The notes: generated from the sequence alone by a model not told the origin. 64,000 bases of DNA from Hyphomicrobium sp. NDB2Meth4 (GCF_900117445.1 NZ_FPEJ01000007.1:62001-126000); one strand, 5' to 3'; positions 19,855-29,244 are shown, numbered from the stretch's first letter. Numbers and translations: made by a program.

Positions 19855-19873
19855 AGTCAAGTTTGTTTTGACT
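19855..19873. promoter_or_regulatory. AGTCAA-N7-TTGACT dyad before PepSY gene
   Basis: Perfect 6-bp inverted arms 26 bp upstream of the ATG at 19900. The right arm TTGACT could double as a -35 box, but no convincing -10 follows. It may be an operator for the second PepSY-TM gene. Confidence 0.3.
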
Positions 19874-19899
19874 CTGGCACCAGCTTGATATGGGGGACT

Positions 19900-21198
19900 A
19901 TGCGCAACGCATTCGTCGTTGTTCATCGTTGGGCGGGATTGTTCACGGCGGTGTTTCTGTTCATCGCTGGTCTGACCGGCGCCGTCATCTCGTGGGATCA
20001 CGAGCTTGACGAGTGGCTGAACCCGCATCTCTTCGACGCCCGTATCACCGATCCGGAAGCCAAGCCGCTTCCGGCACTGGAACTGGCTGAAAAACTCGAA
20101 GCGGCCGATCCGAAAGCCAAGGTCACTTACTTCACGCTGGCCACTGAGCCAGGCCACACAGCCGAGTTCTCCGTCGAGCCGCGGCTCGATCCTGCTACCG
20201 GGCAGTTGCACGCTCTCGACTACAACCAGGTCTTTCTCGAGCCCTCGACCGGCGAGATCGTCGGCAAGCGCTTTTGGGGCCAGATCTCGCTCGATTCCGA
20301 AAATCTGCTGCCGTTCCTCTACAAGCTGCACTACTCCATGCACATTCCCGACTTCAACAACATCGATCGTTGGGGAGTCTGGTTCATGGGCATCGTCGGC
20401 ATCGTCTGGCTGTTCGACTGCTTCGTCGGCTTCTACCTCACGCTGCCGCGCGCCAGTCGGCGCAATGTTTCCGTCGCTGGCGCGGCCGTCAGCGATGCGA
20501 CGCTCGACGATCTGGAGGCAGGGCCACGCCGGCGCTCATGGTGGGACCGCTGGAAGCCGGCCTGGCAGATCAAACTGAACGCCAGCGCCTATCGCATCAA
20601 TTTCGATGTCCACCGTGCCTTCGGCCTTTGGCTGTGGCTGATGCTTTTCATCGTCGCCTTCACGTCGGTGTCGATGAACCTGGGCAACGAGGTCGTCCGC
20701 CCGATCTTGAGGAGCATCTCCTCACTGACGCCGGACGCTTTCGACGACCGCACGCCGGCGCCGCTGAACGCGCCGATCACCCCGAAGGTATCGTATGCGG
20801 CCGCCATCGACTTGGCGCGCGCTGAAGCCTTGAAGCGCAATTGGACGGAGCCCGCAGGCGGCGCGTTTTATGGTGCCCAGCACGGCCTATACGCCATTCT
20901 ATTCTTTGCCCCCGGCGAGGAGCACGGCAACGGCGGCATGCAGAAGATGCTGTTCGTTGACGGAAACGACGGTGCCATCGTCGGCGGCCGCATTCCGTGG
21001 GAGGGAACCGCAGCTGACATCTTCATGCAGATGCAATTCCCGCTTCACTCCGGCCGCATAGCGGGCCTGCCGGGTCGCGTCGTGCTGTCCATCATGGGCA
21101 TCGTCGTCGCCATCCTGTCGGCGACGGGCGTCGTCATCTGGTTCAAGAAGCGCGCTGCCCGTACAACAGCCAAGCGGCGCGCTGCCATCTCAACATAG
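19900..21198 (+). CDS. PepSY-associated TM protein, FoxB/FpvG-like
   Basis: A 432-residue inner-membrane PepSY_TM protein with four main helices. The first helix is in VVHRWAGLFTAVFLFIAGL; conserved histidines recur in LHYSMHIP, FDVHRAFGLWLWL and FPLHSGRIAGLP, and the last helix ends in GVVIWFKKR. Such proteins carry haem b and are linked to reduction of ferric siderophores at the periplasmic face. The ATG at 19900 is chosen because GGGGGA lies just before it; a TTG at 19885 is weaker. It follows the siderophore receptor in the same direction after a terminator and is a distant relative of the gene at 12955. Confidence 0.85.
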   Translation: MRNAFVVVHRWAGLFTAVFLFIAGLTGAVISWDHELDEWLNPHLFDARITDPEAKPLPALELAEKLEAADPKAKVTYFTLATEPGHTAEFSVEPRLDPATGQLHALDYNQVFLEPSTGEIVGKRFWGQISLDSENLLPFLYKLHYSMHIPDFNNIDRWGVWFMGIVGIVWLFDCFVGFYLTLPRASRRNVSVAGAAVSDATLDDLEAGPRRRSWWDRWKPAWQIKLNASAYRINFDVHRAFGLWLWLMLFIVAFTSVSMNLGNEVVRPILRSISSLTPDAFDDRTPAPLNAPITPKVSYAAAIDLARAEALKRNWTEPAGGAFYGAQHGLYAILFFAPGEEHGNGGMQKMLFVDGNDGAIVGGRIPWEGTAADIFMQMQFPLHSGRIAGLPGRVVLSIMGIVVAILSATGVVIWFKKRAARTTAKRRAAIST

Positions 21199-21241
21199 CG
21201 ACGGCAATTGCGGACGCCGCGTGGTTGCTCGCGGTGCCCGC

Positions 21242-22018
21242 TCAGTTCATATGCCAGCCATGGCTGACGATGATCGACTCGCCCGTCAGTGCATTCGTTT
21301 TGAACGCAGCCAGCAGCAGCGCCACCTCGGCGATGTCCGAGACCATCGTGAACTGCTTGTCGACGGTCTCGCCCAGCATCACCTCTTTCACCACGCGTTC
21401 CTCGGTGATGCCGAGTTCGTGCGCCTGTTCCGGGATCTGCTTGTCGACCAGTGGCGTGCGCACGAATCCCGGACAGATGACGTTGGAGCGAACGCCGTGC
21501 TGCGCACCTTCCTTCGCCATAACGCGCGCAAAGCCTAAGATGCCGTGTTTGGCAGCGACGTAAGCCGATTTGAGCGGCGAAGCCTCATGGCTGTGCACCG
21601 AACCCATGTAGATGAGCGCGCCCGAGCCCTGCTTGTACATGTGCTTGACGCACGCCTTCGTCGTCAGGAACGCGCCGTCGAGATGGATGGCGAGCAGCTT
21701 CTTCCAGTCGGAGAACGGGAAGTCCTCGATCGGATGCACGATCTGGATGCCCGCGTTCGACACGAGAATGTCCACGCCGCCGAATGCCTTCACCGTCGCT
21801 TCGACGCCAGCGTTGACCTCGTCCTCCTTGGTGACGTCCATCGCTACGGCGATGGCAGTCTTCTCATTGCCAAGCTCGCGGGCAGCCGCCGTTGCTGCTT
21901 CGAGGTTGAGGTCGGCGATGACGACGCGGCCCCCGGCCTCGACGTAGCGCTTGGCAATGCCATTGCCGATACCGCTTGCTGCGCCGGTGATCAGCGCAAT
22001 CTTGCCGTCAAGCTTCAT
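21242..22018 (-). CDS. bdhA: D-beta-hydroxybutyrate dehydrogenase (SDR family)
   Basis: NAD-dependent short-chain dehydrogenase of 258 residues interconverting 3-hydroxybutyrate and acetoacetate. It shows TGAASGIG at 11-18, NAG in LVSNAGIQ, the catalytic Ser in [10 protein letters not shown], and the Tyr/Lys pair in SAYVAAKHG. The C-terminal [15 protein letters not shown] and [15 protein letters not shown] are typical of BdhA. It is the third gene of an operon with a patatin-like gene and acetoacetate decarboxylase, pointing to polyhydroxybutyrate or ketone-body turnover. Confidence 0.9.
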   Translation of the reverse strand: MKLDGKIALITGAASGIGNGIAKRYVEAGGRVVIADLNLEAATAAARELGNEKTAIAVAMDVTKEDEVNAGVEATVKAFGGVDILVSNAGIQIVHPIEDFPFSDWKKLLAIHLDGAFLTTKACVKHMYKQGSGALIYMGSVHSHEASPLKSAYVAAKHGILGFARVMAKEGAQHGVRSNVICPGFVRTPLVDKQIPEQAHELGITEERVVKEVMLGETVDKQFTMVSDIAEVALLLAAFKTNALTGESIIVSHGWHMN

Positions 22019-22031
22019 GGGATGGCTCCAA

Positions 22032-22772
22032 TCAGGGTTTCAGATAGTCGTAGACAACCTTGCCGAGCCCCAGCGTGAGGTCGGCGACGATGTGGGTCGC
22101 GGAAACGATCTCGCGCACGGGCAGGTCCGCCACGGGTGCCAGTGCGTGCGGGCGAAGGTCGAGCGCCGCAGGCCCCGTCCAAGCACCTTTCACCGCCACG
22201 TCTTCCAGCCGATAGTCGACGAGTTCCAGGATGCGCGGGCTGCCATCGACGTGCGGGATGATCTTCAGAAGATAGTTCGGCTTCAACAGTGAGCCGCCAA
22301 TCGCATCGAGATCGAGAGCCTTGTGCTTGTAGCCCATCGTTCCGGTCGCAACGCGGATCGGTCCATAATCCAGCGTGCCAACCAGCGTGTCGGTTTCGAC
22401 AGCGAGCGTCGGGTTGGCATACTTCTTCGGGAAACCCCACAACTCGCGCCCGCCCAGGATCGGCGGTCCGTCGTTGAGGAACATCGCGTGCGAATAGCTA
22501 CCCTCGACACCGTTGAACTTCACCGGGATCACCTGTCCCGTCTCGCAGTAATCGCCGAAGCCGGTCGAATCCGGCATGCGGATGAACTCGTACTTCACCA
22601 GCGGCTCATCGAACGTTAGCGGCTCGGGAACCACGCGCTCCAGCGCTTCCCGATCCGTTCGATACGTGATGATGAGGAACTCGCGATTGACGAAGCGATA
22701 TGGACCCGGCGGATACGCAGGGCTCGTCAGCGGCATAGCGAACGCGCTTCTGCGGACTTCGTCGATCTTCAT
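22032..22772 (-). CDS. adc: Acetoacetate decarboxylase
   Basis: Decarboxylates acetoacetate to acetone and CO2. The 246-residue product has the family's Schiff-base lysine pair Lys116-Lys117 in [12 protein letters not shown] and the conserved [14 protein letters not shown] upstream. It lies 13 bp before bdhA and its ATG overlaps the stop of the patatin gene (ATGA at 22769-22772). In alphaproteobacteria this gene is often grouped with bdhA and a patatin homologue, so a role in disposing of acetoacetate from stored polyhydroxybutyrate is likely. Confidence 0.92.
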   Translation of the reverse strand: MKIDEVRRSAFAMPLTSPAYPPGPYRFVNREFLIITYRTDREALERVVPEPLTFDEPLVKYEFIRMPDSTGFGDYCETGQVIPVKFNGVEGSYSHAMFLNDGPPILGGRELWGFPKKYANPTLAVETDTLVGTLDYGPIRVATGTMGYKHKALDLDAIGGSLLKPNYLLKIIPHVDGSPRILELVDYRLEDVAVKGAWTGPAALDLRPHALAPVADLPVREIVSATHIVADLTLGLGKVVYDYLKP

Positions 22773-23923
22773 GCGCTTTTCCTCACTTCGCCGGAGTCGA
22801 GGTCACGTGTACAGTCGAGAACCTTGACGCCCTGTTTAGGCGGCTCGCGATTGATCCATTCTGGATGATGCAGCGTGTTCTCGACGTCGAGGCGCCCGTT
22901 GTGCCAGTGCGAATCGACCGAATAGCGCGAGAACTCGTAATCGTTGGAGTGGCTCGAATAAGCCGCGCGGCGATGAATGAGATGCACGATCGTGATCGCT
23001 GCGTCGCATCCCAACTCCGACAGGAGCTTCCAGTCGAGCGTCGCCCTCACGTCTTCAGGAAGGCTGCGGTCGAGCCGGCGAATTGCGCGCCTGACGCTCT
23101 GCATGCGCCGGAACATGTCCGTGTTGAGGCGCGTCCGGCTCGAATAGCGGATATCCTTCTCGCGCTGGGCAACATCCAGCAATGTCTTGGGCAGCGGCCC
23201 GCGGGCACTGAACAGATCGACCTGGAAGATGCACATGTCTTCGCGTGGTCCAGCGTAGTCGAGCACGTACTGCAGCGGCGTGTTCGATACCAGGCCGCCA
23301 TCCCAGTAAAGCTCGCCCTCGATGGTGATTGCAGGCAGCCCCGGAGGCAGCGCACCGCTGGCCATCACATGCTCCGGTGTGATGGTGTCACCCTTGCCGG
23401 TGTCGAAGTAGCGCATATTGCCGGTATGAACTTCCACCGCGCCGACGCTGAAGCGCGTTGCACCCGAGTTCAGATAGTCGAAGTCGACGAGATCAAGCAG
23501 CGTCTCACGCAGCGGACGCGTGTCATAGATGCTCACGGCATCAGGTTCCGCCTGCGGCAGCATCAGCGGCGAGGGCACGCGCGGTTCGAAAAAGCCCGGC
23601 ACGCCGGTAGAGGCAACCAGAGCCGCGCTCGCCTCGACGAAGAAGCGTCGCGAAATGTCGTCTTCCAAAATCGGCGGCATCAGCAGTCGGCTGGACACCA
23701 GCTCCCAGAATTGCCGCAGCCGTTCGACGCGGCGCTCGGGAGGATTTCCTGCGATAATCGATCCGTTGAGCGCGCCGATCGAGATGCCAGCCACCCAATC
23801 GGGCGCCAGCGAACCCTCTGCCAGAGCCTCGTAGGCGCCGGCCTGATAGGCGCCAAGGGCCCCGCCACCCTGAAGCACGAGGACGTTCTTCTCATTGCGG
23901 CTCAAGCTGGAACTCCAGAACAC
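22769..23923 (-). CDS. Patatin-like phospholipase/hydrolase with DUF3734 tail
   Basis: The 384-residue product is a Ser-Asp dyad hydrolase. It has the oxyanion loop [18 protein letters not shown], the nucleophile elbow GISIG and the catalytic Asp in [11 protein letters not shown]. The C-terminal region with [19 protein letters not shown] is typical of patatin proteins found beside adc and bdhA. GTG at 23923 and TTG at 23905 (with GGAG before it) are both possible starts. As first gene of the operon it may release monomers or acyl chains from polyhydroxybutyrate or lipid; the substrate is not known from sequence. Confidence 0.85.
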   Translation of the reverse strand: MFWSSSLSRNEKNVLVLQGGGALGAYQAGAYEALAEGSLAPDWVAGISIGALNGSIIAGNPPERRVERLRQFWELVSSRLLMPPILEDDISRRFFVEASAALVASTGVPGFFEPRVPSPLMLPQAEPDAVSIYDTRPLRETLLDLVDFDYLNSGATRFSVGAVEVHTGNMRYFDTGKGDTITPEHVMASGALPPGLPAITIEGELYWDGGLVSNTPLQYVLDYAGPREDMCIFQVDLFSARGPLPKTLLDVAQREKDIRYSSRTRLNTDMFRRMQSVRRAIRRLDRSLPEDVRATLDWKLLSELGCDAAITIVHLIHRRAAYSSHSNDYEFSRYSVDSHWHNGRLDVENTLHHPEWINREPPKQGVKVLDCTRDLDSGEVRKSA

Positions 23924-24018
23924 ATATCGTCAACCAGTGGCTAAGGCTGAGCGAAGTGTGCCCCAGAGGGGTTTTCAGACTTCTTTAGATCGGGTGCGGC
24001 AATGCGAACCGCCCGCCA

Positions 24019-24384
24019 CTAATCGTAGCGCTGGTCTCTGCGCCGATCCCTTCGCACTGGGCGATCGCTCGGGCGCGGATGTGGGGGCTCGCGGTTCTCG
24101 GCATCGATCCTGGAGTCGGGCGGATCGAACGGCAGCGTCATGATGCCGATGCCCATCGACACGCTGGAGAAGGTGATCACGTTGAAGCTGTAGAGCAGCA
24201 GCAGCGCGATGAAAGGCTCGCGCGTCTCGACCAGCAGATCCTTCAGACCAGCGAGGTTGATGAGGATGATGAGCGACGCGATTGCGATACCGACAGCCGC
24301 ACCAAGAATGAGGTGCAGACCAAGAAATCGCAACAACGGAGGAATGCGTCCGTCATCGTCGTCGAAGGGTCCGTGCTCACGCAT
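24019..24384 (-). CDS. Small membrane protein of unknown function
   Basis: I do not recognise the family. From the ATG at 24384 the product is 121 residues with two clear hydrophobic segments (LRFLGLHLILGAAVGIAIAS and FIALLLLYSFNVITFSS) between an acidic N-terminus (FDDDDG) and a very basic Arg/Asp-rich tail. It is downstream of cbiZ on the same strand after a 126-bp gap. The open frame extends 14 codons further upstream, without a better start site. Confidence 0.6.
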   Translation of the reverse strand: MREHGPFDDDDGRIPPLLRFLGLHLILGAAVGIAIASLIILINLAGLKDLLVETREPFIALLLLYSFNVITFSSVSMGIGIMTLPFDPPDSRIDAENREPPHPRPSDRPVRRDRRRDQRYD

Positions 24385-24510
24385 TGGTTCGCACGCTCGC
24401 TGATGGCCAGAACTATCAGAATACAATCAGCACACTAGCGCCAAACGTTGCGCGGCGCCAACGGAAAGCGCCGGCCCGAATGGTTGAGACACAAGTTAGA
24501 ATGCTGATGA

Positions 24511-25200
24511 TCAGGCAGTCGCGCCGGATTGGCTTTGCTGAACCGCGGCGCAGTCGCTCTCCCAATCGCGGATGCCCTCGCGCATGGCATCGTAAACGGC
24601 AGCACCGATAGCTTCTCCAACCGCGGTGTGCTTGCCCGCATAGAGGACTTGATCCTCATGCAGCGGAGCCGCGACCGCGATGCAGTCGGTTCCGGTCCCT
24701 GTGATCGTCACGCCGCCGCGCTGCACGCCCGCTTCCAGCACTGCCAGTGTGCGAGCTTCCGTCGCAATCGACATGGCTTCGATCAGCGCCGCTTCGGAAA
24801 GCGGCTTTGACACGTGCACCATTGTGTTGATGGTGCCGGGAAAGTGTGGCGGCTGATGCAGCCGCATACCCACGCGCTCGCTGTTCGATAGCCCGACCGT
24901 TGTCAAACAGCGTGCGACAACATCTTCGACGCAAGCTTCGGCAAAGCGATATCGTCGTACGTCGCGCGAAGTCACCAGCAGGACCGCATCATCGAGCCCG
25001 GCATCGGCGATGCGCGCCCTGATCACTTCCCCCGCATCGACATCGTGCGGCAGATCCTTGTTGCGCACTTCCAGCCACGCGACGCGGTCCACGACCTGGA
25101 ATCCGGGACGCAGCATCGACCAGCTCAACACCCGTTGCGGGGCCGCAAACGATACGACGATGAACGGCGGGCTCAGCTGGATCGACAATGGCGCATTCAT
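24511..25200 (-). CDS. cbiZ: Adenosylcobinamide amidohydrolase
   Basis: CbiZ cleaves the nucleotide loop's aminopropanol-amide bond of (pseudo)cobamides to adenosylcobyric acid, allowing salvage and remodelling of corrinoids. The 229-residue product has the signature TGTGTDCIAVA and YAGKHTAVGEAIG near the C-terminus, plus FPGTINTMVHV. The start at 25200 (MNAPLSIQL) keeps it clear of the upstream LOG-family gene, which ends at 25227; the open frame continues further upstream. The cobyric acid made here is the substrate of CbiB, encoded two genes upstream, so both enzymes complete a salvage route. Confidence 0.88.
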   Translation of the reverse strand: MNAPLSIQLSPPFIVVSFAAPQRVLSWSMLRPGFQVVDRVAWLEVRNKDLPHDVDAGEVIRARIADAGLDDAVLLVTSRDVRRYRFAEACVEDVVARCLTTVGLSNSERVGMRLHQPPHFPGTINTMVHVSKPLSEAALIEAMSIATEARTLAVLEAGVQRGGVTITGTGTDCIAVAAPLHEDQVLYAGKHTAVGEAIGAAVYDAMREGIRDWESDCAAVQQSQSGATA

Positions 25201-25226
25201 GGGGCGCGACAACTCTTGCTGCATCT

Positions 25227-25808
25227 TTACCGCTGCTCGCGCCCGATCAGTTTGGCGACGGCCGGCGCATGATAGTGGCACACCGCTTCGATCAGCGCTT
25301 CTGGCTCCCGCTCGACGAGAACCATGTGCCGGTGCACCGGTTTCAGGAATTCCTCCGCGACGACGTGATCGAGGAACTGCAGCAGCCCGTCATAGAAGCC
25401 ACGCACATTGAGGAAGGCGCACGGCTTCGCGTGGCTGCCGAGCTGTGCCCAGGTCCATACCTCGAATATTTCCTCCAGCGTGCCGATGCCGCCTGGCAGA
25501 GCAACGAACGCGTCAGACAGTTCGGCCATCAGAGCCTTGCGCTCATGCATCGAGCCGACGACCCGCAAGTCGTCGAGACCGGTATGCGCAACTTCGAGAT
25601 CGACCAGACTGCGCGGGATAACGCCGATCACCTCGCCGCCGCCCTCGCGCACTGCATCCGCGACGGCCCCCATCAATCCGATGGACGCTCCGCCATAGAC
25701 GAGCCCGATGCCCGCGCGCGCCAGAGCGCGCCCGAATGTGACCGCGGCCTCTTTATAGTCGGCATGCCGGCCGGGGCTCGACCCGCAGAAGACGCATATT
25801 CGCCGCAT
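25227..25808 (-). CDS. LOG-family (TIGR00730) nucleotide phosphoribohydrolase
   Basis: The 193-residue product starts MRRICVFCGSSPG and carries the LOG-family signature PGGIGTLEEIFEVWTW and YGGASIGLMG. Characterised relatives hydrolyse cytokinin riboside or purine 5'-monophosphates. It sits between cbiB (36 bp upstream) and cbiZ on the same strand, so it is co-transcribed with cobamide genes. A link to that pathway is not established; co-location may be incidental. Confidence 0.88.
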   Translation of the reverse strand: MRRICVFCGSSPGRHADYKEAAVTFGRALARAGIGLVYGGASIGLMGAVADAVREGGGEVIGVIPRSLVDLEVAHTGLDDLRVVGSMHERKALMAELSDAFVALPGGIGTLEEIFEVWTWAQLGSHAKPCAFLNVRGFYDGLLQFLDHVVAEEFLKPVHRHMVLVEREPEALIEAVCHYHAPAVAKLIGREQR

Positions 25809-25844
25809 GATTGCTCCTCGCGCCTGCGGGACGCTTGCCGCATA

Positions 25845-26822
25845 TCAAAAAAGCATGCTCGTGACGAGGCCGAGCAAAGCCACGGTCGCTGCCTGGATCA
25901 CGCAGGCCGTGCGGAAGAGGCTCAGCGCCCGCCGGATGTCGGCCGCGCCAAGGTCGCCGCGGCCAGATCCCATCCACGCATCTTCCACCACTGCTCCGCC
26001 ATAACTTCGGGGTCCGGCGAGGCGGATGTCGAGCGCACCCGCCATCGCCGCTTCCGGCCATCCAGCATTAGGGGAGCGATGCCGGCCAGCACCTTGCACC
26101 ACAGCCTTCATGCCCCCCCGCGCATCAAAGCCCGCTCGCATGCCCGCCGCGGCGAAGATCAACAGCGCAGCAAGTCGCGAGGCCGGCAGGTTGATCAGGT
26201 CGTCGAGCCGCGCCGCCGCCCAGCCGAACGCGTGATAGCGTTCGCTCTTGTGCCCGATCATGCTGTCGGCCGTATTCACCGCCTTGTAGAGCGCAGCTCC
26301 TGGCAGGCCACCGACGATCAGCCAGAACAGCGGCGCCACCACGCCGTCGGAGTAGTTTTCCGCAAGGCTCTCGATCGCCGCCCGGCTCACGGCCGCTTCA
26401 TCGAGGTTCGCCGTATCGCGCCCGACGATCATGCCGACCGCCTTGCGCCCAGCGTCGATGCCGCCGTCCTCGAGCGCCTCGGCGACCGCCGTTACGTGCT
26501 CATAGAGGCTGCGCTGGGCGATCAGCATGCTGGCCGCCGCCCCGATCACAAGCACGCTGAACGGCCACGGCAGCACCAGCCTGATGGCCGCCTCGAAGGC
26601 GACACAGGCCGCGGCCGTAGCCGCCATAACAACGATGAGGCAGGCCGTGCCGTTGGCCCGCCGGCGGCCAAACGAGAACCGCGGCAGGTTCCAGCGCGTC
26701 TCGCACCATGCTATCAGCCGCCCGATCCAGGTGACCGGATGGCCGATGCGCGCAAAAAGCCACTGCGGATATCCACAGGCAGCGTCCAGCAGCAGGGCGA
26801 CAAGCGACGTGAAGAAGAACAT
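25845..26822 (-). CDS. cbiB: Adenosylcobinamide-phosphate synthase
   Basis: CbiB (CobD in aerobic nomenclature) attaches the aminopropanol linker to adenosylcobyric acid at the inner membrane. The 325-residue product matches the family: DAACGYPQWLFARIGHPVTWIGRLI at the N-terminus, then LAENYSDGVVAPLFW, KAVNTADSMIGHKSERYHAFGWAAARLDD, and several hydrophobic helices with a last one at the C-terminus. It is divergent from cobC, which makes the linker precursor, with only 41 bp between the two starts. Confidence 0.93.
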   Translation of the reverse strand: MFFFTSLVALLLDAACGYPQWLFARIGHPVTWIGRLIAWCETRWNLPRFSFGRRRANGTACLIVVMAATAAACVAFEAAIRLVLPWPFSVLVIGAAASMLIAQRSLYEHVTAVAEALEDGGIDAGRKAVGMIVGRDTANLDEAAVSRAAIESLAENYSDGVVAPLFWLIVGGLPGAALYKAVNTADSMIGHKSERYHAFGWAAARLDDLINLPASRLAALLIFAAAGMRAGFDARGGMKAVVQGAGRHRSPNAGWPEAAMAGALDIRLAGPRSYGGAVVEDAWMGSGRGDLGAADIRRALSLFRTACVIQAATVALLGLVTSMLF

Positions 26823-26863
26823 GCGCGGCGGGTTCCGGCCCTCGAGAGGAGCATGGTGCTAGC

Positions 26864-27865
26864 ATGACCGCAGGACGCATAGAACCTGTCGATCACGGGG
26901 GCGACCTCGACGCCGCCCGCCGCCGCTATCCGGGGGCGCAGCTGCCATGGATCGATCTGTCGACCGGCATCAATCCCCACCCATATCCGTTCACTATGCC
27001 GCCAATGGAAGCTTGGACGCAGCTTCCGCAGCGCTCGGCGGAGTTGGCATTGAGGCAGGCCGCCGCGGACCGATACGGCGCCACGAGCACGGAAACGGTG
27101 GTCACAGCACCAGGAAGTCAGGCGCTGATCCAGGTTCTCCCGCGCCTGATCGATCCGGCCGACGTGGTCGTCATCGCACCGACCTACGCCGAGCACGCCA
27201 TCGCTTGGGCCCGGTGCGGGCACAGGGTCGGCGAGCGCGCCGCGATCGATGACGTCGGCGCTGCCCGCGTCGTCGTCGTGGTGAACCCGAACAATCCGAC
27301 CGGCGCTATTGTCTCGCCCGACGCTCTTTGTGAACTGGCGTCAGCGCTCGAGGCGCGCCGCGGTCTTCTCGTCGTCGACGAAGCATTCGCAGACTTCGCA
27401 CCAGAGGCGAGCATCGTCTCCCGCCTGCCCGAGCGCTGCGTCGTGCTGCGGTCGCTGGGCAAGGCCTATGGCCTCGGCGGCGTGCGCGTCGGATTCGCCA
27501 TCGCCCAGCCGAGCCTGGCCGAAAAGCTTCGCGCCGAAATCGGCCCATGGGCCGTCTCGGGCCCTGCACTGACCATCGGCCGCGCGGCACTCGCCGATGC
27601 CGGTTGGCTGTCTGCGGAAAAGGCGCGGCTGACAGAAAATTGCCAGCGTCTGGACGGGATGCTGAAGGCGATAGGCTCAACGATCATCGGCGGAACGCAT
27701 CTCTTCCGCCTCGTCCGGCACGAGGCCGCCACCGTCATCGCTGACCGGCTCGGCCGCAACGGCATTCTCGTTCGTCGCTTCGCGGCCCAGCCGGCATGGC
27801 TGCGCTTCGGTCTGCCGGGCAGCGAGGACGCGTGGAAACGCCTCTCCAATGCGCTTCGAGAATAG
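26864..27865 (+). CDS. cobC: Threonine-phosphate decarboxylase
   Basis: PLP-dependent class I/II aminotransferase-fold enzyme making aminopropanol phosphate for the cobamide linker. The 333-residue product has the diagnostic WIDLSTGINPHPYP start, VVVVNPNNPTGAIV, and the PLP-binding Lys in RSLGKAYGLGGVRVGF. CobC of this type is slightly shorter than histidinol-phosphate aminotransferases, which it resembles. It is divergent from cbiB; the shared 41-bp spacer must contain both ribosome sites, and no cobalamin riboswitch fits in it. Confidence 0.9.
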   Translation: MTAGRIEPVDHGGDLDAARRRYPGAQLPWIDLSTGINPHPYPFTMPPMEAWTQLPQRSAELALRQAAADRYGATSTETVVTAPGSQALIQVLPRLIDPADVVVIAPTYAEHAIAWARCGHRVGERAAIDDVGAARVVVVVNPNNPTGAIVSPDALCELASALEARRGLLVVDEAFADFAPEASIVSRLPERCVVLRSLGKAYGLGGVRVGFAIAQPSLAEKLRAEIGPWAVSGPALTIGRAALADAGWLSAEKARLTENCQRLDGMLKAIGSTIIGGTHLFRLVRHEAATVIADRLGRNGILVRRFAAQPAWLRFGLPGSEDAWKRLSNALRE

Positions 27866-27906
27866 GGCGCCGCAACCGCGACTTGATCAGCAGGATGCTC
27901 GCCCTG

Positions 27907-29244
27907 TTAGACGCCCGGAGCGTGCCGAGCGGCTGAGTTGTCGAGGTAGGAATCGAAGCACGCGGCAATCGAGCGAACGAATGGACGGCCGCGGTCGGTG
28001 ACGCGGAACGCCTCGCCATCGCTCTCGACCAGTTGATCCTGATCCGCCTCCAGCAGTGCCTGCGCCTCCTGCAGGATCTCCTCCGACTGAGCGCCGAAGC
28101 GTTGACGCAGCTCCCGAGCCGGGAATGTCAGGTCGCACATCAGCCGCTCGATCACGAACGCACGCATGCGATCGTTATCGGTCAAAGCAATTCCGCGCGC
28201 CGTCGCCAGCCCGTCCTCGCTGATGCGCCGCGCGTATTCTGCCGTAGCGGGATGGTTTTGGGCGTACCCCTGCGGCAGGCGCCCGATCGCCGATGCGCCA
28301 AAGCCGATCAGAGCATCGGCGGCGTCCGTCGTGTAGCCCTGGAAGTTGCGCGCCAGATGCCCCTGCGCGAGCGGATCGTCCGGCAGAGCGAAATGGTCGA
28401 GCCCGATGCGAACATAGCCCGCGCGCGTCAGAACGCGGGCAAGCCGGCTTGCTTGCCCAAACCGCTCAACCGAGTCGGGCAGCGACGCCGTTGCAATCAG
28501 CCGCTGATGCTTGAGCCGCTCCGGCAGGTGCGCGTATCCGAACGCAGCGATGCGCGTGGGCCGCAACTCCAGCACCCTGTCCAATGTGCTCTGCAGGCTG
28601 GAGCGCGCCTGATACGGCAAGCCGTACACGAGATCGACGTTGAGAGAATGAATGCCGTGCGCACGGAACGCCTCGACTGCGTGTTGCGTCTGCTCGAACG
28701 ACTGCTTCCGATTGATCGCCGCCTGCACTATCGGATCGAAATCCTGGATGCCGATCGACACGCGATTGACGCCGGCGCGTGCAAAAGCAGCGACACGATC
28801 CTCATCGAGGCCGCGCGGGTCGACTTCGACCGCAAACTCCGCGTCGTCCGCCCAGTGGAACAGCCGCTTCTGCAGATCCGCCAGCTTGAGGATGTCCTCG
28901 GCCGATAGAATGTTCGGCGACCCGCCGCCCCAGTGGTTGTGCATCACCACATGCTCGGCCGGAAGGAGCTGTGCGACGTGTTCCATCTCCGCGTAGAGCG
29001 ACGGGAGATATTCGCTTACCGGCTCGTAGCGTCGCACGGCCTTGGTGCAACACCCGCAGTACCAGCAAAGCTCGTCGCAGAATGGAATGTGCGAATAGAG
29101 AGACAGCCGCGTGCCTGGCTTCAGCTCAGCGAGCCACGCCCGATATGCGGCAGCCCCGACGTCCGCCGAAAAATGCGGGGCAGTGGGGTAGCTGGTGTAC
29201 CGCGGCACCGGTGTGGAATACCGCTTTGCGAGTTCGAGGCTCAT
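27907..29244 (-). CDS. hemN: Oxygen-independent coproporphyrinogen III oxidase
   Basis: Radical SAM enzyme of haem synthesis used when oxygen is low. From the ATG at 29244 the product is 445 residues, beginning MSLELAKRYSTPVPRYTSYP, the canonical HemN N-terminus; the open frame runs another 70 codons upstream but lacks family similarity. The iron-sulfur motif is CDELCWYCGC (C-x3-C-x2-C) and it carries HNHWGGGSPN and GIQDFDPIVQAAINR. A FixK/Fnr box lies 73 bp upstream at 29317. This fits expression together with cbb3 oxidase. Confidence 0.93.
   Translation of the reverse strand: MSLELAKRYSTPVPRYTSYPTAPHFSADVGAAAYRAWLAELKPGTRLSLYSHIPFCDELCWYCGCCTKAVRRYEPVSEYLPSLYAEMEHVAQLLPAEHVVMHNHWGGGSPNILSAEDILKLADLQKRLFHWADDAEFAVEVDPRGLDEDRVAAFARAGVNRVSIGIQDFDPIVQAAINRKQSFEQTQHAVEAFRAHGIHSLNVDLVYGLPYQARSSLQSTLDRVLELRPTRIAAFGYAHLPERLKHQRLIATASLPDSVERFGQASRLARVLTRAGYVRIGLDHFALPDDPLAQGHLARNFQGYTTDAADALIGFGASAIGRLPQGYAQNHPATAEYARRISEDGLATARGIALTDNDRMRAFVIERLMCDLTFPARELRQRFGAQSEEILQEAQALLEADQDQLVESDGEAFRVTDRGRPFVRSIAACFDSYLDNSAARHAPGV

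Noticed and set aside
23583-23600. GGTTCGAAAAA-type sequence resembling a tRNA T-arm
   Set aside because: Inside the patatin gene, with no cloverleaf partner arms; no tRNA was found anywhere in the window.
26823-26863. Cobalamin riboswitch between cbiB and cobC
   Set aside because: The spacer is only 41 bp, too short for the aptamer, and no core motif is present.
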